Source: AVCC01 sp039920865
GTDB lineage: Bacteria > Pseudomonadota > Gammaproteobacteria > Burkholderiales > Burkholderiaceae_D
NCBI GenBank assembly: GCA_039920865.1
Contig: JBDSCZ010000119.1
Coordinates: 1-15,227 of the forward strand
DNA: 15,227 bases
Direction: 5' to 3'
Position numbers and translations under genes: made by a program. Numbering within the stretch: position 1 is the first letter of the stretch; every line of letters begins with the position of its first letter. Of the stretch, positions 6,614 through 14,386 are shown one piece after another. The notes beneath the pieces were generated by a model, which saw only the letters and a list, made by a program, of their open reading frames with translations, searched no databases and was not told the origin of the DNA.

Positions 6614-7073
6614 CCCGGCGATGCGTCACATTATCGCGCGTGCGAGCCTCTGGTCGGCGCTCGCTTTCGTTTTGAATCTGACGTGGGAAATCGCGCATAT
6701 CAGGCTGTATACGATCTGGGCTGCGGCGGACCGAATGAGTATCGCGTGGGCACTGCTTCATTGCTCGCTGGGCGACGTGATGATTGCACTTGCGATGTTC
6801 GTGCTGGCCGGCATTGCGCTCTGGCGCGCGGACTGGCCGACATCGCGCCCGTGGGCAGGCGGCGCAATTGTCGTGATCGGTTCGATGGCTTTTACCGCAT
6901 GGAGCGAATGGTACAACGTCTATCGCGCTGGCAACTGGGCTTATACGGTAAGCATGCCGCTGATATTCGGAATTGGACTTTCTCCGCTGTTGCAGTGGCT
7001 GATCTTGCCGCCAGTGATGGTGGGCGCCTATCGAAAGCTAGGGCTGGTGCTGTTCGGCCGGCACAGTTCGTGA
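6606..7073 (+). CDS. Unrecognised integral membrane protein with about four helices
   Basis: 155 aa from ATG 6606, overlapping the stop of the chimera by 8 nt, with GGGAAGG at 6596-6602 just upstream; ATG 6621 is an alternative start. I do not recognise a named family. Visible: about four membrane segments (14-35, 48-72, 83-99, 117-140), a conserved-looking first helix with LNLTWEIAHIRLY, and an aromatic loop AWSEWYNVYRAGNWAY (98-113) before the last helix. Proteins of this general appearance occur next to ICMT-like and copper genes. Translational coupling to the upstream frame suggests that, before the deletion, it followed the second methyltransferase gene. A long upstream extension of the frame (from 6513) overlaps the chimera and is not used. 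Confidence 0.75.
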   Translation: MHSPAMRHIIARASLWSALAFVLNLTWEIAHIRLYTIWAAADRMSIAWALLHCSLGDVMIALAMFVLAGIALWRADWPTSRPWAGGAIVVIGSMAFTAWSEWYNVYRAGNWAYTVSMPLIFGIGLSPLLQWLILPPVMVGAYRKLGLVLFGRHSS

Positions 7074-7077
7074 AGCC

Positions 7078-7244
7078 CTAGGAGTCTGTCGGACTTAGGG
7101 ACAATCGGCTACAAAATCCCCTGAGCGGTTCATATTTCACCGTTTTTTGGTCAATAGCGCGCTATTGACACTGCAAAAACGGCAAAATCTGTCCTCGCCC
7201 AGGGAATTTCTCGCTTCGATTCCCTAAGCCCGACAGGCTCCTAG
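7078..7244. mobile_element. MITE-like element, about 159 bp, with imperfect terminal inverted repeats and CTAG flanks
   Basis: The sequence starts GAGTCTGTCGGACTTAGGGA at 7082 and ends with the reverse complement of GAGCCTGTCGGGCTTAGGGA at 7240: 20-bp terminal repeats with two mismatches (T/C and A/G). CTAG occurs on both sides (7078-7081 and 7241-7244), a candidate 4-bp target duplication of the YTAR type known for IS5-group elements. There is no transposase, so this is a non-autonomous element or the joined ends of a deleted insertion sequence. The centre contains a large palindrome (annotated separately). It lies 4 bp after the stop codon of the membrane protein gene and separates it from the DUF3141 gene. 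The family name is not certain. Confidence 0.7.
7140..7182. repeat. Long nested palindrome inside the MITE-like element
   Basis: A perfect 20-bp palindrome, GTCAATAGCG followed by its reverse complement (7150-7169), is flanked by a second pair of arms, CCGTTTTT (7140-7147) and AAAAACGG (7175-7182). Together they can form a long hairpin or cruciform. In RNA the structure could act as a transcription barrier between the two gene groups, though there is no clean T-tract directly after the stem. Confidence 0.75.
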
Positions 7245-7367
7245 TCAACGCGCCAGTTTATGGCGGGCAGACGTTGCTTTGCAGTCAGGGGACTGACAAG
7301 CGAAGCATCAGCGCAAATGCCACGCGCCCCGAACCGACAATTCTTTATACATAAAGGAGGTTTTATT

Positions 7368-9164
7368 ATGCGAACTTATAATCGAGCCATTGACATCAAG
7401 ACGACAGCAGGCAGCAGGACGGCCAAACCTGGGGCGAATCCGGTCCTAATGTTTCTGCCTGCGCCACAGCAGGCCTTGATGCCGCATGCAGCGGCAGCGG
7501 TGTCCGCCAGTACTGCACTGGCGTCGCTCATCGAGCAGGCAATGCATTACCAGTTCGATCGCTGGCAGCGCGGAGTGCTGTTCCTCGACCTGCTGCGTGA
7601 ACGAGCCAACAACATGCTGACGCACGAGGAAGCAGGCATGCCGCCTCCGCTCGCCTTCGAATATGAAACGATACTCGACGCACGACTCTTCGAATGTCCG
7701 GCAAATTACGCGCTGCTGCGCATCACGGGTTGCCAAGGAACTAGCGCAAAAAATTGCCTCGACGACAAGAAGCCACCCGTCATCATCATCGACCCGCGGG
7801 CCGGACACGGCCCTGGCATCGGCGGATTCAAGCGCGATTCAGAAGTCGGCATGGCGCTGCATGAAGGGCATGCGACCTACTTTGTGACTTTTTTCCCGCT
7901 GCCATGCCCACACCAGACGCTGGCCGACGTGCTGAATGCGTTGCGCCGTTTTGTGGAGGAAGTTGCCAGCCGCCACAATGGACAGGCACCGGTGCTCTAT
8001 GGCAATTGCCAGGCCGGTTGGGCGGTGATGCTGCTGGCAGCCGACTGCGAAGGCTTGACCGGAGCGGCAGTGATCAACGGCTCGCCGTTGTCATATTGGG
8101 CGGGTGAATCCGATGTGAATCCGATGCGCTTGGCCGGCGGCCTGATGGGCGGTAGTTGGATCGCCCATCTCCTGGCCGATCTCGGTAACGGCCGGCTCGA
8201 CGGCGCCTGGCTGGTGCAAAATTTTGAAAACCTGAATCCGGCCAACACTCTGTGGGACAAGAACTACAAAGCTTTCACGCACATCGATACCGAACGCGAT
8301 CGCTTTCTGGATTTCGAGCGCTGGTGGACTGGATACCACTTCCTGAGCCGCGAAGAAATTCTGTCGATCGTCGAAAATCTTTTCATCGGCAACAAGCTGG
8401 AGCGCGGGACGATGCGGATTTGCGACTGCTGCACCGTCGACCTGAAACGCATGCGCAACCCGCTGGTAATTTTTGCCTCCAGTGGCGACAACATCACGCC
8501 GCCGCACCAGGCCCTCAACTGGATTCCGACCGTCTACCCGACTACCGACGATCTGAAGAGCGCAGGTCAACGCATCGTCTATCTTCTCAACACGCATGTC
8601 GGCCATCTGGGAATTTTCGTATCAGCAGATATCGCCAAGCTGGAACACCACGCGATTCTCGAAAGCCTCGGCGACCTCGATGCGCTCAAGCCGGGCTTGT
8701 ACGAGATGAAAATCAGCAACCCGACCGGTGACCCTGATTGCCGCAAGCCGCAGTACGCAGTTCATTTCGAAGAACGCCAGGTAGAACAAATTCAGTATGC
8801 GTACCCGGAACAATCGTTTGAACGGGTGCAGGGCATGTCGGAATGGAACGAGTTGCTTTACAAGAACACGGTCAGCCCATGGATAACCGCATTCGCCAAT
8901 CCGCTGAGTGCGGAATTGCTGAAATGGATGCATCCGATGCGTATTGGCAACATGATGTTTTCAGAAAAACGCAACCCCTGGATGCAGTCGGTAAAAATGC
9001 TTGTGCCTTTCATCGCGAACGCACGCCTGCCCGTCGACCAAACGAACCAGTTTGTTGCAATGGAAGATGAAGTCAGCGCATCGGTCTCGCGCGCGCTCGA
9101 CGCGTATCGTAAAGCACGCGACACGGCAAGCGAGCAATTGTTTGCGATGCTGTATGGCCAGTAA
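7368..9164 (+). CDS. DUF3141 protein, PhaC-like alpha/beta hydrolase
   Basis: 598 aa from ATG 7368, with a strong ribosome binding site AAAGGAGG at 7353-7360; the longer frame from 7260 has none. No signal peptide, so cytoplasmic. It matches the DUF3141 family, distant relatives of polyhydroxyalkanoate synthases. YQFDRWQRGVLFLDLLRERAN (61-81) is the usual N-terminal helix region. C214 in YGNCQAGWA (211-219) takes the place of the lipase-box nucleophile. D374 in SSGDNITPPHQALNW and H413 in HVGHLGIF complete a Cys-Asp-His triad. An unusual CDCC cluster lies at 352-355. The substrate is unknown; PHA synthesis is not shown. It sits between the MITE-like element and the copper ATPase, with its own leader, so it is probably a separate transcription unit. 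Confidence 0.85.
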   Translation: MRTYNRAIDIKTTAGSRTAKPGANPVLMFLPAPQQALMPHAAAAVSASTALASLIEQAMHYQFDRWQRGVLFLDLLRERANNMLTHEEAGMPPPLAFEYETILDARLFECPANYALLRITGCQGTSAKNCLDDKKPPVIIIDPRAGHGPGIGGFKRDSEVGMALHEGHATYFVTFFPLPCPHQTLADVLNALRRFVEEVASRHNGQAPVLYGNCQAGWAVMLLAADCEGLTGAAVINGSPLSYWAGESDVNPMRLAGGLMGGSWIAHLLADLGNGRLDGAWLVQNFENLNPANTLWDKNYKAFTHIDTERDRFLDFERWWTGYHFLSREEILSIVENLFIGNKLERGTMRICDCCTVDLKRMRNPLVIFASSGDNITPPHQALNWIPTVYPTTDDLKSAGQRIVYLLNTHVGHLGIFVSADIAKLEHHAILESLGDLDALKPGLYEMKISNPTGDPDCRKPQYAVHFEERQVEQIQYAYPEQSFERVQGMSEWNELLYKNTVSPWITAFANPLSAELLKWMHPMRIGNMMFSEKRNPWMQSVKMLVPFIANARLPVDQTNQFVAMEDEVSASVSRALDAYRKARDTASEQLFAMLYGQ

Positions 9165-9250
9165 CGTGCCGCGCGGTGCATCTTTGGTAATAACCAGGGC
9201 ATTTTAAAAACAATTGCACGCTTCGATTTGTAACAAAACAACGAAAAAGC

Positions 9251-9282
9251 TTGACCCTGTGCTCGGGTACTGGGTCTATAGT
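9251..9282 (+). promoter_or_regulatory. MerR-family-type promoter with 20-bp spacer upstream of the Cu ATPase
   Basis: TTGACC (9251-9256) and TATAGT (9277-9282) are separated by 20 bp. This over-long spacer is the hallmark of promoters activated by MerR-family metal regulators (CueR, PbrR, CadR, ZntR), which untwist the DNA. An imperfect dyad, GACCCTGT and ACTGGGTC, spans the spacer (9253-9276). The arms resemble PbrR/CadR-type operators (ACCCT...) somewhat more than the classical CueR site, so the regulator identity is open. No merR-type gene is present in the window. Confidence 0.8.
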
Positions 9283-9322
9283 GAATTTATTTCCATCGCA
9301 ATTCACCTGTAAAGAGGCGCAC

Positions 9323-12067
9323 ATGCCACACCAACCTATTACGAATCCTGCCGGTCACGATAAGCCGTCCGGCAACACTTGCTGCGGCGGAAATGCAGCC
9401 GCGCAGAAAACATCGGAGCAGTCTGCGAGCGCTGCGCATCAATGCGGCTGCGCCAAACCCGCCGCGCAAACATCCGAAGCGTCATCGTGCTGCGACAGCA
9501 CGCCGGCCGCCGCGAGTGCGGCAACAGTACCGGCGTCAGTGACGCAACCACTGATCGATCCGGTCTGCGGCATGACCGTGAGCGCCAAGCCTGACCAAGC
9601 GATCGAGCATGACGGTCGCACTTATTATTTTTGCAGCACGCGCTGCATGGATAAATTCCGCGCCGACCCGCATGCGTATATGTCTCAAGCGACGGCTGCG
9701 CCAGCTGCCCAAAGTACATCCGCGTGCTGCGGCCACGATCACGGCGCGCCGGTAGCGATGGCAGATGACAAACCCGCGGACAAGCCGCATATCGACCCGG
9801 TCTGCGGCATGAAAGCGGCCGCCGATCCGGCAAAATCGGTCGAACATGCAGGAATCGCCTATTACTTTTGCAGCATCCGCTGCGTGGAAAAATTCCGGGC
9901 AAATCCGCAGCAATACCTGAATCCGCATGCAAAGACCGCACCGGCGGCAGCCAAGGACGCGCTATATACCTGCCCGATGCACCCGGAAGTGCAGCAGGTC
10001 GGCCCCGGCAGCTGCCCCAAATGCGGGATGGCACTGGAGCCGATGGATGCTGCGGCCGAAGAAGATACCAGCGAATTGCGCGACATGACGCGGCGCTTCT
10101 GGGTCAGTCTGGCCTTGAGCCTGCCATTGCTGTTCATCACGATGAGCGAATTCATTCCCGGTGTGAATCTGCATCACTGGATGGGAATCGATACCTTCAA
10201 CTGGCTGCAAGCGGCTCTGGCGACACCGGTGGTCCTATGGGGTGGCTGGCCATTCTTCGTGCGCGGCTGGGCATCGTTCCAGACCTGGAATCTGAATATG
10301 TTCAGCCTGATCAGCCTGGGCACGGCTGCAGCATTTCTGTTTAGTGCTTTCGCGCTGCTGTTCCCGACGGCGTTGCCGGACGCGTTCAAGATGGATGGCA
10401 TGATCCCGCTGTATTTCGAAGCGGCGGCGGTCATCGTGACGCTGGTGCTGCTGGGCCAGGTGCTCGAATTGCGGGCCCGTTCGCGCACCAATAACGCGAT
10501 CAAATCGCTGCTCGAACTGGCGCCGAATACCGCGCTGCGGATCAAGTCGGATGGCAGCGAGGAAGAAATCCATCTGGACCAGGTGCAGGTCGGCGACATC
10601 TTGCGCGTCAAGCCGGGTGGCAAGGTGCCGGTCGACGGCGAAATCGTCGACGGCCATTCGAATGTGGACGAGTCGATGATCACCGGCGAGCCGGTGCCGG
10701 TCGAAAAGCGGAGCGGCGATAAGGTCAGTGCCGGCACCGTCAATCAAACCGGCTCTTTTTCGCTGCGTGCCGACAATATCGGCACCGACACGCTGCTGGC
10801 CCGGATCATCCAGATGGTCAATGAGGCAGGGCGCTCGCGCGCGCCGATCCAGAAACTGGCCGACCAGGTGGCGGGCTGGTTCGTGCCGGCCGTCATCGCG
10901 GTCGCGGTCATCGCATTTGCGGTATGGGCAATCTTTGGACCTTCCCCCGCGCTGGCCAACGGCTTGGTCGCTGCGGTGTCGGTGCTGATCATCGCGTGCC
11001 CCTGCGCGCTGGGACTGGCGACACCGATTTCGATCATGGTAGGCGTCGGACGTGGTGCTACCGAGGGCGTGCTGATCAAGGATGCCGAGGCGCTCGAACT
11101 GATGGAAAAGGTCGATACGCTGGTGATCGACAAGACCGGCACCTTGACCGAAGGCAAACCGAAGGTACAGAGCATCGTTGCCGCCAGCGGCTTTGACGAG
11201 CTGCAAGTGCTGCACTACGCTGCCAGCCTGGATGCCCTCAGCGAGCATCCGCTGGCGGAGGCAATCGTTAATCACGCCAAGGAACAAAACCAGTCGCCTG
11301 CCCCGGTCACGCAATTCGAGTCCGTCACCGGCAAGGGCGTGCGCGGTCAGATCGACGGCAAGCTGGTTTTGCTGGGCAACTTGCGCCTGATGGAGTCGGA
11401 GCAAATTGATGTTTCCGCGCTGGATGGACAAGTGCAAACGCTGCGCGAACAGGCGCAAACCGTGATGTTCCTCGCCATCGACGGCAAGCTGGCCGGCATC
11501 ATCAGCGTCGCCGACCCGATCAAGGCGACCACCCGCGAAGCGATTGAACAGTTGCATGCGGCCGGCTTGCGCATCGTCGTGCTGACAGGCGACAATGCGA
11601 CCACCGCTGCCGCGGTGGCCAAGCAACTGGGGCTGGATGATTTCCGCGCCGATGTGCTGCCTGAAGACAAGCTCAATTACCTGAAGGCGTTGCAGAAAGA
11701 AGGCCGCATCGTCGCGATGGCCGGTGACGGCGTCAACGATGCGCCGGCGCTGGCGCAGGCCAACGTCGGCATCGCGATGGGCACCGGCACCGATGTGGCA
11801 ATGAACAGTGCGCGGATCGTGCTGGTCAAGGGCGACTTGCGCGGCATCGCGAAAGCGCGGCTACTCAGCCAGCACACGATGAAAAACATCCGGCAAAACC
11901 TGTTCTTCGCCTTCATCTACAACTTCGTCGGGGTGCCGATTGCGGCCGGTGTGCTGTATCCGTGGCTCGGACTCTTGTTGAGCCCGATGATCGCGAGTGC
12001 GGCGATGAGCCTGAGTTCGGTATCGGTGATTACGAATGCGCTGCGCTTGCGCAACAAGACGCTATGA
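9323..12067 (+). CDS. copA: Copper-translocating P1B-type ATPase with two YHS domains
   Basis: 914 aa from ATG 9323 with AAAGAGG at 9311-9317; the TTG at 9251 is the promoter -35 and not a start. The N-terminus is unusual: no HMA (GMxCxxC) domain, but a Cys-rich leader (C20-C21, C41-x-C43, C56-C57), a YHS domain (IDPVCGM at 78-84, YYFCSTRC), a linker with C135-C136 and HDH, a second YHS domain (IDPVCGM at 157-163, YYFCSIRC), then a heavy-metal-binding domain YTCPMHPEV...CPKCGM (215-236). The core is complete: TGEPVP, CPC (559-561), the phosphorylated D603 in DKTGTLTEGKP, SEHPLAE with the HP pair, TGDN, GDGVNDAPA. YN (866-867) and MSLSS (895-899) are the Cu(I) signature of subgroup P1B-1. It exports Cu(I), perhaps Ag(I), from the cytoplasm. 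Confidence 0.95.
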   Translation: MPHQPITNPAGHDKPSGNTCCGGNAAAQKTSEQSASAAHQCGCAKPAAQTSEASSCCDSTPAAASAATVPASVTQPLIDPVCGMTVSAKPDQAIEHDGRTYYFCSTRCMDKFRADPHAYMSQATAAPAAQSTSACCGHDHGAPVAMADDKPADKPHIDPVCGMKAAADPAKSVEHAGIAYYFCSIRCVEKFRANPQQYLNPHAKTAPAAAKDALYTCPMHPEVQQVGPGSCPKCGMALEPMDAAAEEDTSELRDMTRRFWVSLALSLPLLFITMSEFIPGVNLHHWMGIDTFNWLQAALATPVVLWGGWPFFVRGWASFQTWNLNMFSLISLGTAAAFLFSAFALLFPTALPDAFKMDGMIPLYFEAAAVIVTLVLLGQVLELRARSRTNNAIKSLLELAPNTALRIKSDGSEEEIHLDQVQVGDILRVKPGGKVPVDGEIVDGHSNVDESMITGEPVPVEKRSGDKVSAGTVNQTGSFSLRADNIGTDTLLARIIQMVNEAGRSRAPIQKLADQVAGWFVPAVIAVAVIAFAVWAIFGPSPALANGLVAAVSVLIIACPCALGLATPISIMVGVGRGATEGVLIKDAEALELMEKVDTLVIDKTGTLTEGKPKVQSIVAASGFDELQVLHYAASLDALSEHPLAEAIVNHAKEQNQSPAPVTQFESVTGKGVRGQIDGKLVLLGNLRLMESEQIDVSALDGQVQTLREQAQTVMFLAIDGKLAGIISVADPIKATTREAIEQLHAAGLRIVVLTGDNATTAAAVAKQLGLDDFRADVLPEDKLNYLKALQKEGRIVAMAGDGVNDAPALAQANVGIAMGTGTDVAMNSARIVLVKGDLRGIAKARLLSQHTMKNIRQNLFFAFIYNFVGVPIAAGVLYPWLGLLLSPMIASAAMSLSSVSVITNALRLRNKTL

Positions 12068-12097
12068 GCAAAGCCAAGAATTGCATGTGATTCCTGC

Positions 12098-12122
12098 GCT
12101 GATCGGGAGCAACCCGATCAGC
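12098..12122. terminator. Perfect 10-bp stem-loop after the Cu ATPase gene, possible terminator
   Basis: GCTGATCGGG (12098-12107), loop AGCAA, CCCGATCAGC (12113-12122), 31 bp after the ATPase stop codon. The stem is strong, but no T-tract follows on either strand, so it is not a canonical intrinsic terminator; it may stabilise the mRNA 3' end or separate the convergent genes. Confidence 0.45.
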
Positions 12123-12333
12123 CGATGCAGTGAGATTGAATGCCAACGAAGGCTTCAAAAGTTGCTTGGCCATGATTGCTAGCTGTTTAGTATGGCTGAT
12201 CCGTCATTCTGCCGGAGGCAGTAAAATTTCAGCACGTCAGGTTCAATGTCCATATCAAGGGTCGGCGTCGCTTGGCTGCGCCTGCCTTTGACACAAAACT
12301 TGGTCGCCCGTGCCGCTTTTGTTCACGCTGCTT
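12123..12333. other. Gene-free interval between convergent genes
   Basis: No supported gene. A 5-bp hairpin CTGCC-GGA-GGCAG (12209-12221) followed by TAAAATTT is present. On the minus strand a frame reads TLDMDIEPDVLKFYCLRQND and stops in TAG near 12183, without a good start; it could be a remnant or chance. Confidence 0.4.
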
Positions 12334-13740
12334 CTATGTGCAATTTTTCCCGCAACACGCCATTGCACTTCCAGTCGTATTCGATATTGTTTCGATTTCG
12401 GATGTAATTTCGGCATCGGGCAAGCTGTATACCGGCGCGAAGCCCCCGCCAGGAGTACGAAAATTCGTGGTCTGCCCTTGATACATCCGCGCTGCAGTCC
12501 ATTGCACCATCCCATCGTATGCATAACTGCGGATGTCGAACTTGAGCAACCCCGGATTCTGTTGGCTGCCTATGACTCTTTCCCCAGGCGCCACAATTGC
12601 CTGTGCCACGTAATCGCCCGCTAAAATATCTTGCCAGACGCGCTTGGTTATCTTGTCGCCCCGATAGGCGGCTCGCCCACCGTAGCCTGCAGCGGGCTTG
12701 AAAAAGAGATGGCGGCGCTCGGCCCATAATCGATCGGCATGCGCTGCGTCAACGACTTCCGTGTGCGGGATGTTCGCCAGCAGTACGTCCTGAACGTTCT
12801 TCGGCACGCCAAGCGCCTGCAATTCGCCTGCATCACTGAGCAGCGCCAGATTGCGCTTGTCTGCATACAGAGCATGCGCTTGCGGGTGCGGCGTCAGTAC
12901 CACCGCATGCGCAAGATAGGCCGCACGTAAAGCCGCGCTTGCCGCTGACTCGAGCATGAAATCCGTTAGCCGGTTATAGACCAGATCGACGGCGGTGTCG
13001 CCATGCCACAAAGAACCATCATGCAGTCTCAGTTCCGACGGGTCCGCAATTACTGCATGCAGACCGTGACGTTCGAACAATTTCTGGAACAAGAGAAATT
13101 CGGGATAGAGATATTGTTGTTGCGGTTCCGTATCAACAATGGCAATGGTTTGCAGCGGGCGTTCGCGGCCACAAAGTCGCCATTCCGTTAAGAACATGTC
13201 GACAATGTTCTTTTCCAGCGCTGCGACCGAGGTTGCTGCAGAAGCCAGCTGTTTCTTATCGAGGCAGCAAGCGTGATGCGCTCGCGCCATCACGGCGTTA
13301 AGCATCGCACCGCCGGCATTGGTATTGATTTCGATAAGCTCGATATTGTCTTGATGCAGGTGGAAGTCGTAGCCAAAGAAAACACCCTTTGCGCCGCCAG
13401 GGTCGTGGCGTGCAATAGCGGGCGCATTGGCAAGTATGTGATTTTGATAAGCTGGCAGCGCAACTACCGACTCGACCGCACGTACCACGTCTGCCATGTG
13501 CTTTGTTTGGCTATCGGAAACGAACACTGGTTGTGCGGAAAAGAGGTAGGGACACCGCTCTTCGACCAGTGCCAACAAGTCGGGCGACCCCAGTTCCGAT
13601 GCCAATGCCTGCCGCAGCGCATCGTTATCCAGGCTGATGCAAAAGCATTTGCTGTTCAGCTTTTCGTTCATGCGTCCGGCAGGTATTTCCCCACCAGCTA
13701 AAGTGGCAGACAGTGTTGTTCCAGGCATAGGGGGATTCAC
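12334..13740 (-). CDS. ATP-grasp-like ligase of unknown substrate with cysteine-rich C-terminus
   Basis: 468 aa from GTG 13738-13740, chosen because GAGGAG (reverse strand, 13750-13755) lies 9 nt upstream; a longer frame from GTG 13791 lacks this signal. I do not recognise a named family. The sequence has ATP-grasp features: FFGYDFHLHQDNIELIEINTNAGG (121-144), the nucleotide-binding K348 in FFKPAAGYGGRAAYRG (346-360), YVAQAIVAPGERV (377-389), and LKFDIRSYAYDGMVQ...AARMYQGQTTNFRTPGGGFAPV, resembling the metal- and phosphate-binding end of glutathione-synthase/glutathionylspermidine-synthase folds. Such enzymes join a carboxylate to an amine using ATP. The protein ends in CCGKNCT, three cysteines in seven residues, with another CC at 158-159. 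No membrane segment or signal is seen. It is convergent with the Cu ATPase and follows the small secreted protein gene by 80 bp on the same strand. Confidence 0.7.
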   Translation of the reverse strand: MNPPMPGTTLSATLAGGEIPAGRMNEKLNSKCFCISLDNDALRQALASELGSPDLLALVEERCPYLFSAQPVFVSDSQTKHMADVVRAVESVVALPAYQNHILANAPAIARHDPGGAKGVFFGYDFHLHQDNIELIEINTNAGGAMLNAVMARAHHACCLDKKQLASAATSVAALEKNIVDMFLTEWRLCGRERPLQTIAIVDTEPQQQYLYPEFLLFQKLFERHGLHAVIADPSELRLHDGSLWHGDTAVDLVYNRLTDFMLESAASAALRAAYLAHAVVLTPHPQAHALYADKRNLALLSDAGELQALGVPKNVQDVLLANIPHTEVVDAAHADRLWAERRHLFFKPAAGYGGRAAYRGDKITKRVWQDILAGDYVAQAIVAPGERVIGSQQNPGLLKFDIRSYAYDGMVQWTAARMYQGQTTNFRTPGGGFAPVYSLPDAEITSEIETISNTTGSAMACCGKNCT

Positions 13741-13820
13741 AGTTTCTAACTCCTCAATCGCACGGCATGGTTTTTGACTGAAATTTAGCACAATACAATT
13801 GCTGCCCTATTCCGCAGGCC

Positions 13821-14189
13821 TTATTTCAGTGTCAGACGCACCTGTTCAGCCGGTTTGCCGGGCAGCGTGAACTTGACGATAGCCTTGGCGCCGGCTGCCG
13901 CCTTGGCCTTGGCCACCATTTGATTGTCACCGGCCGGCGCCAGTGTAGCTTTGGTTTTTTCGGTGCCAGACAGCACGGTGATTTCTCCGCTGGCGCCCTT
14001 GCTGTCAACCGGTTTGCCGTCATGGCTGCTCAGGTAGACGGTAAGTTGGTCGGTTCCGGCCACCAGTTCGACACGATTCCCAGATTTTGCCTCGACAATC
14101 GCGCCGCCATGATGTGGCTTGAGTACGCCGTCGGCGAAGGCGAGTCCGGTGGACAGGGCGATAGATGCGGCGATCAGTAATTTTTTCAC
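13821..14189 (-). CDS. Small secreted protein of heavy-metal RND efflux loci
   Basis: 122 aa from GTG 14187-14189, with AAAAGGAAA a few bases upstream on the reverse strand. Residues 1-19 (MKKLLIAASIALSTGLAFA) are a Sec signal peptide, so the mature protein is periplasmic. The mature N-terminus DGVLKPHHGGAIVEA carries HH and is followed by a small beta-rich domain (VELVAGTDQLTVYLSSHDGK, then ASGEITVLSG and AIVKFTLPGKPAEQVRLTLK). Proteins with this DG-KP-HGG start are regularly found beside CusA/CzcA-type pumps; their role is unknown and metal binding by the His pair is inference. It is not CusF, since the W/M copper site is absent. It lies 281 bp downstream of the RND permease gene on the same strand. 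Confidence 0.75.
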   Translation of the reverse strand: MKKLLIAASIALSTGLAFADGVLKPHHGGAIVEAKSGNRVELVAGTDQLTVYLSSHDGKPVDSKGASGEITVLSGTEKTKATLAPAGDNQMVAKAKAAAGAKAIVKFTLPGKPAEQVRLTLK

Positions 14190-14243
14190 GATGGTTTCCT
14201 TTTCAGAGATGAAATGCCCGGAAACTAGTCCCGGGGTGGGTAA

Positions 14244-14259
14244 ATACTAGATTTAGTAT
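14244..14259. promoter_or_regulatory. Perfect dyad ATACTA-GATT-TAGTAT upstream of the small secreted protein gene
   Basis: 6-bp perfect arms around a 4-bp centre, 55 bp before the GTG at 14189. On the minus strand TATACT (14260-14255) overlaps it and could be a -10 element, with only a weak -35 upstream. A regulator bound here would overlap the promoter. AT-rich context makes chance possible. Confidence 0.4.
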
Positions 14260-14386
14260 ATTTTTTATCGCAATGAAACTATGCGGTAAAGGCCATAAAA
14301 ATGGCGATACTCCATATTTTTGTAAAACTTACCGAGAAACCTTCCTCTGTGCACAAGTTGAAGATTTCTTACTACGTTCGAAAGGA

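Noticed and set aside
9227..9237. TTTGT-A-ACAAA palindrome upstream of the MerR-type promoter
   Set aside because: Very short arms in AT-rich DNA; no link to a regulator can be supported.
10235..11626. 463-codon open frame on the minus strand inside the Cu ATPase gene
   Set aside because: It is the antisense shadow of a conserved ATPase core; composition is His/Arg/Gln/Asp-rich and low-complexity, as expected for an antisense frame in GC-rich DNA.
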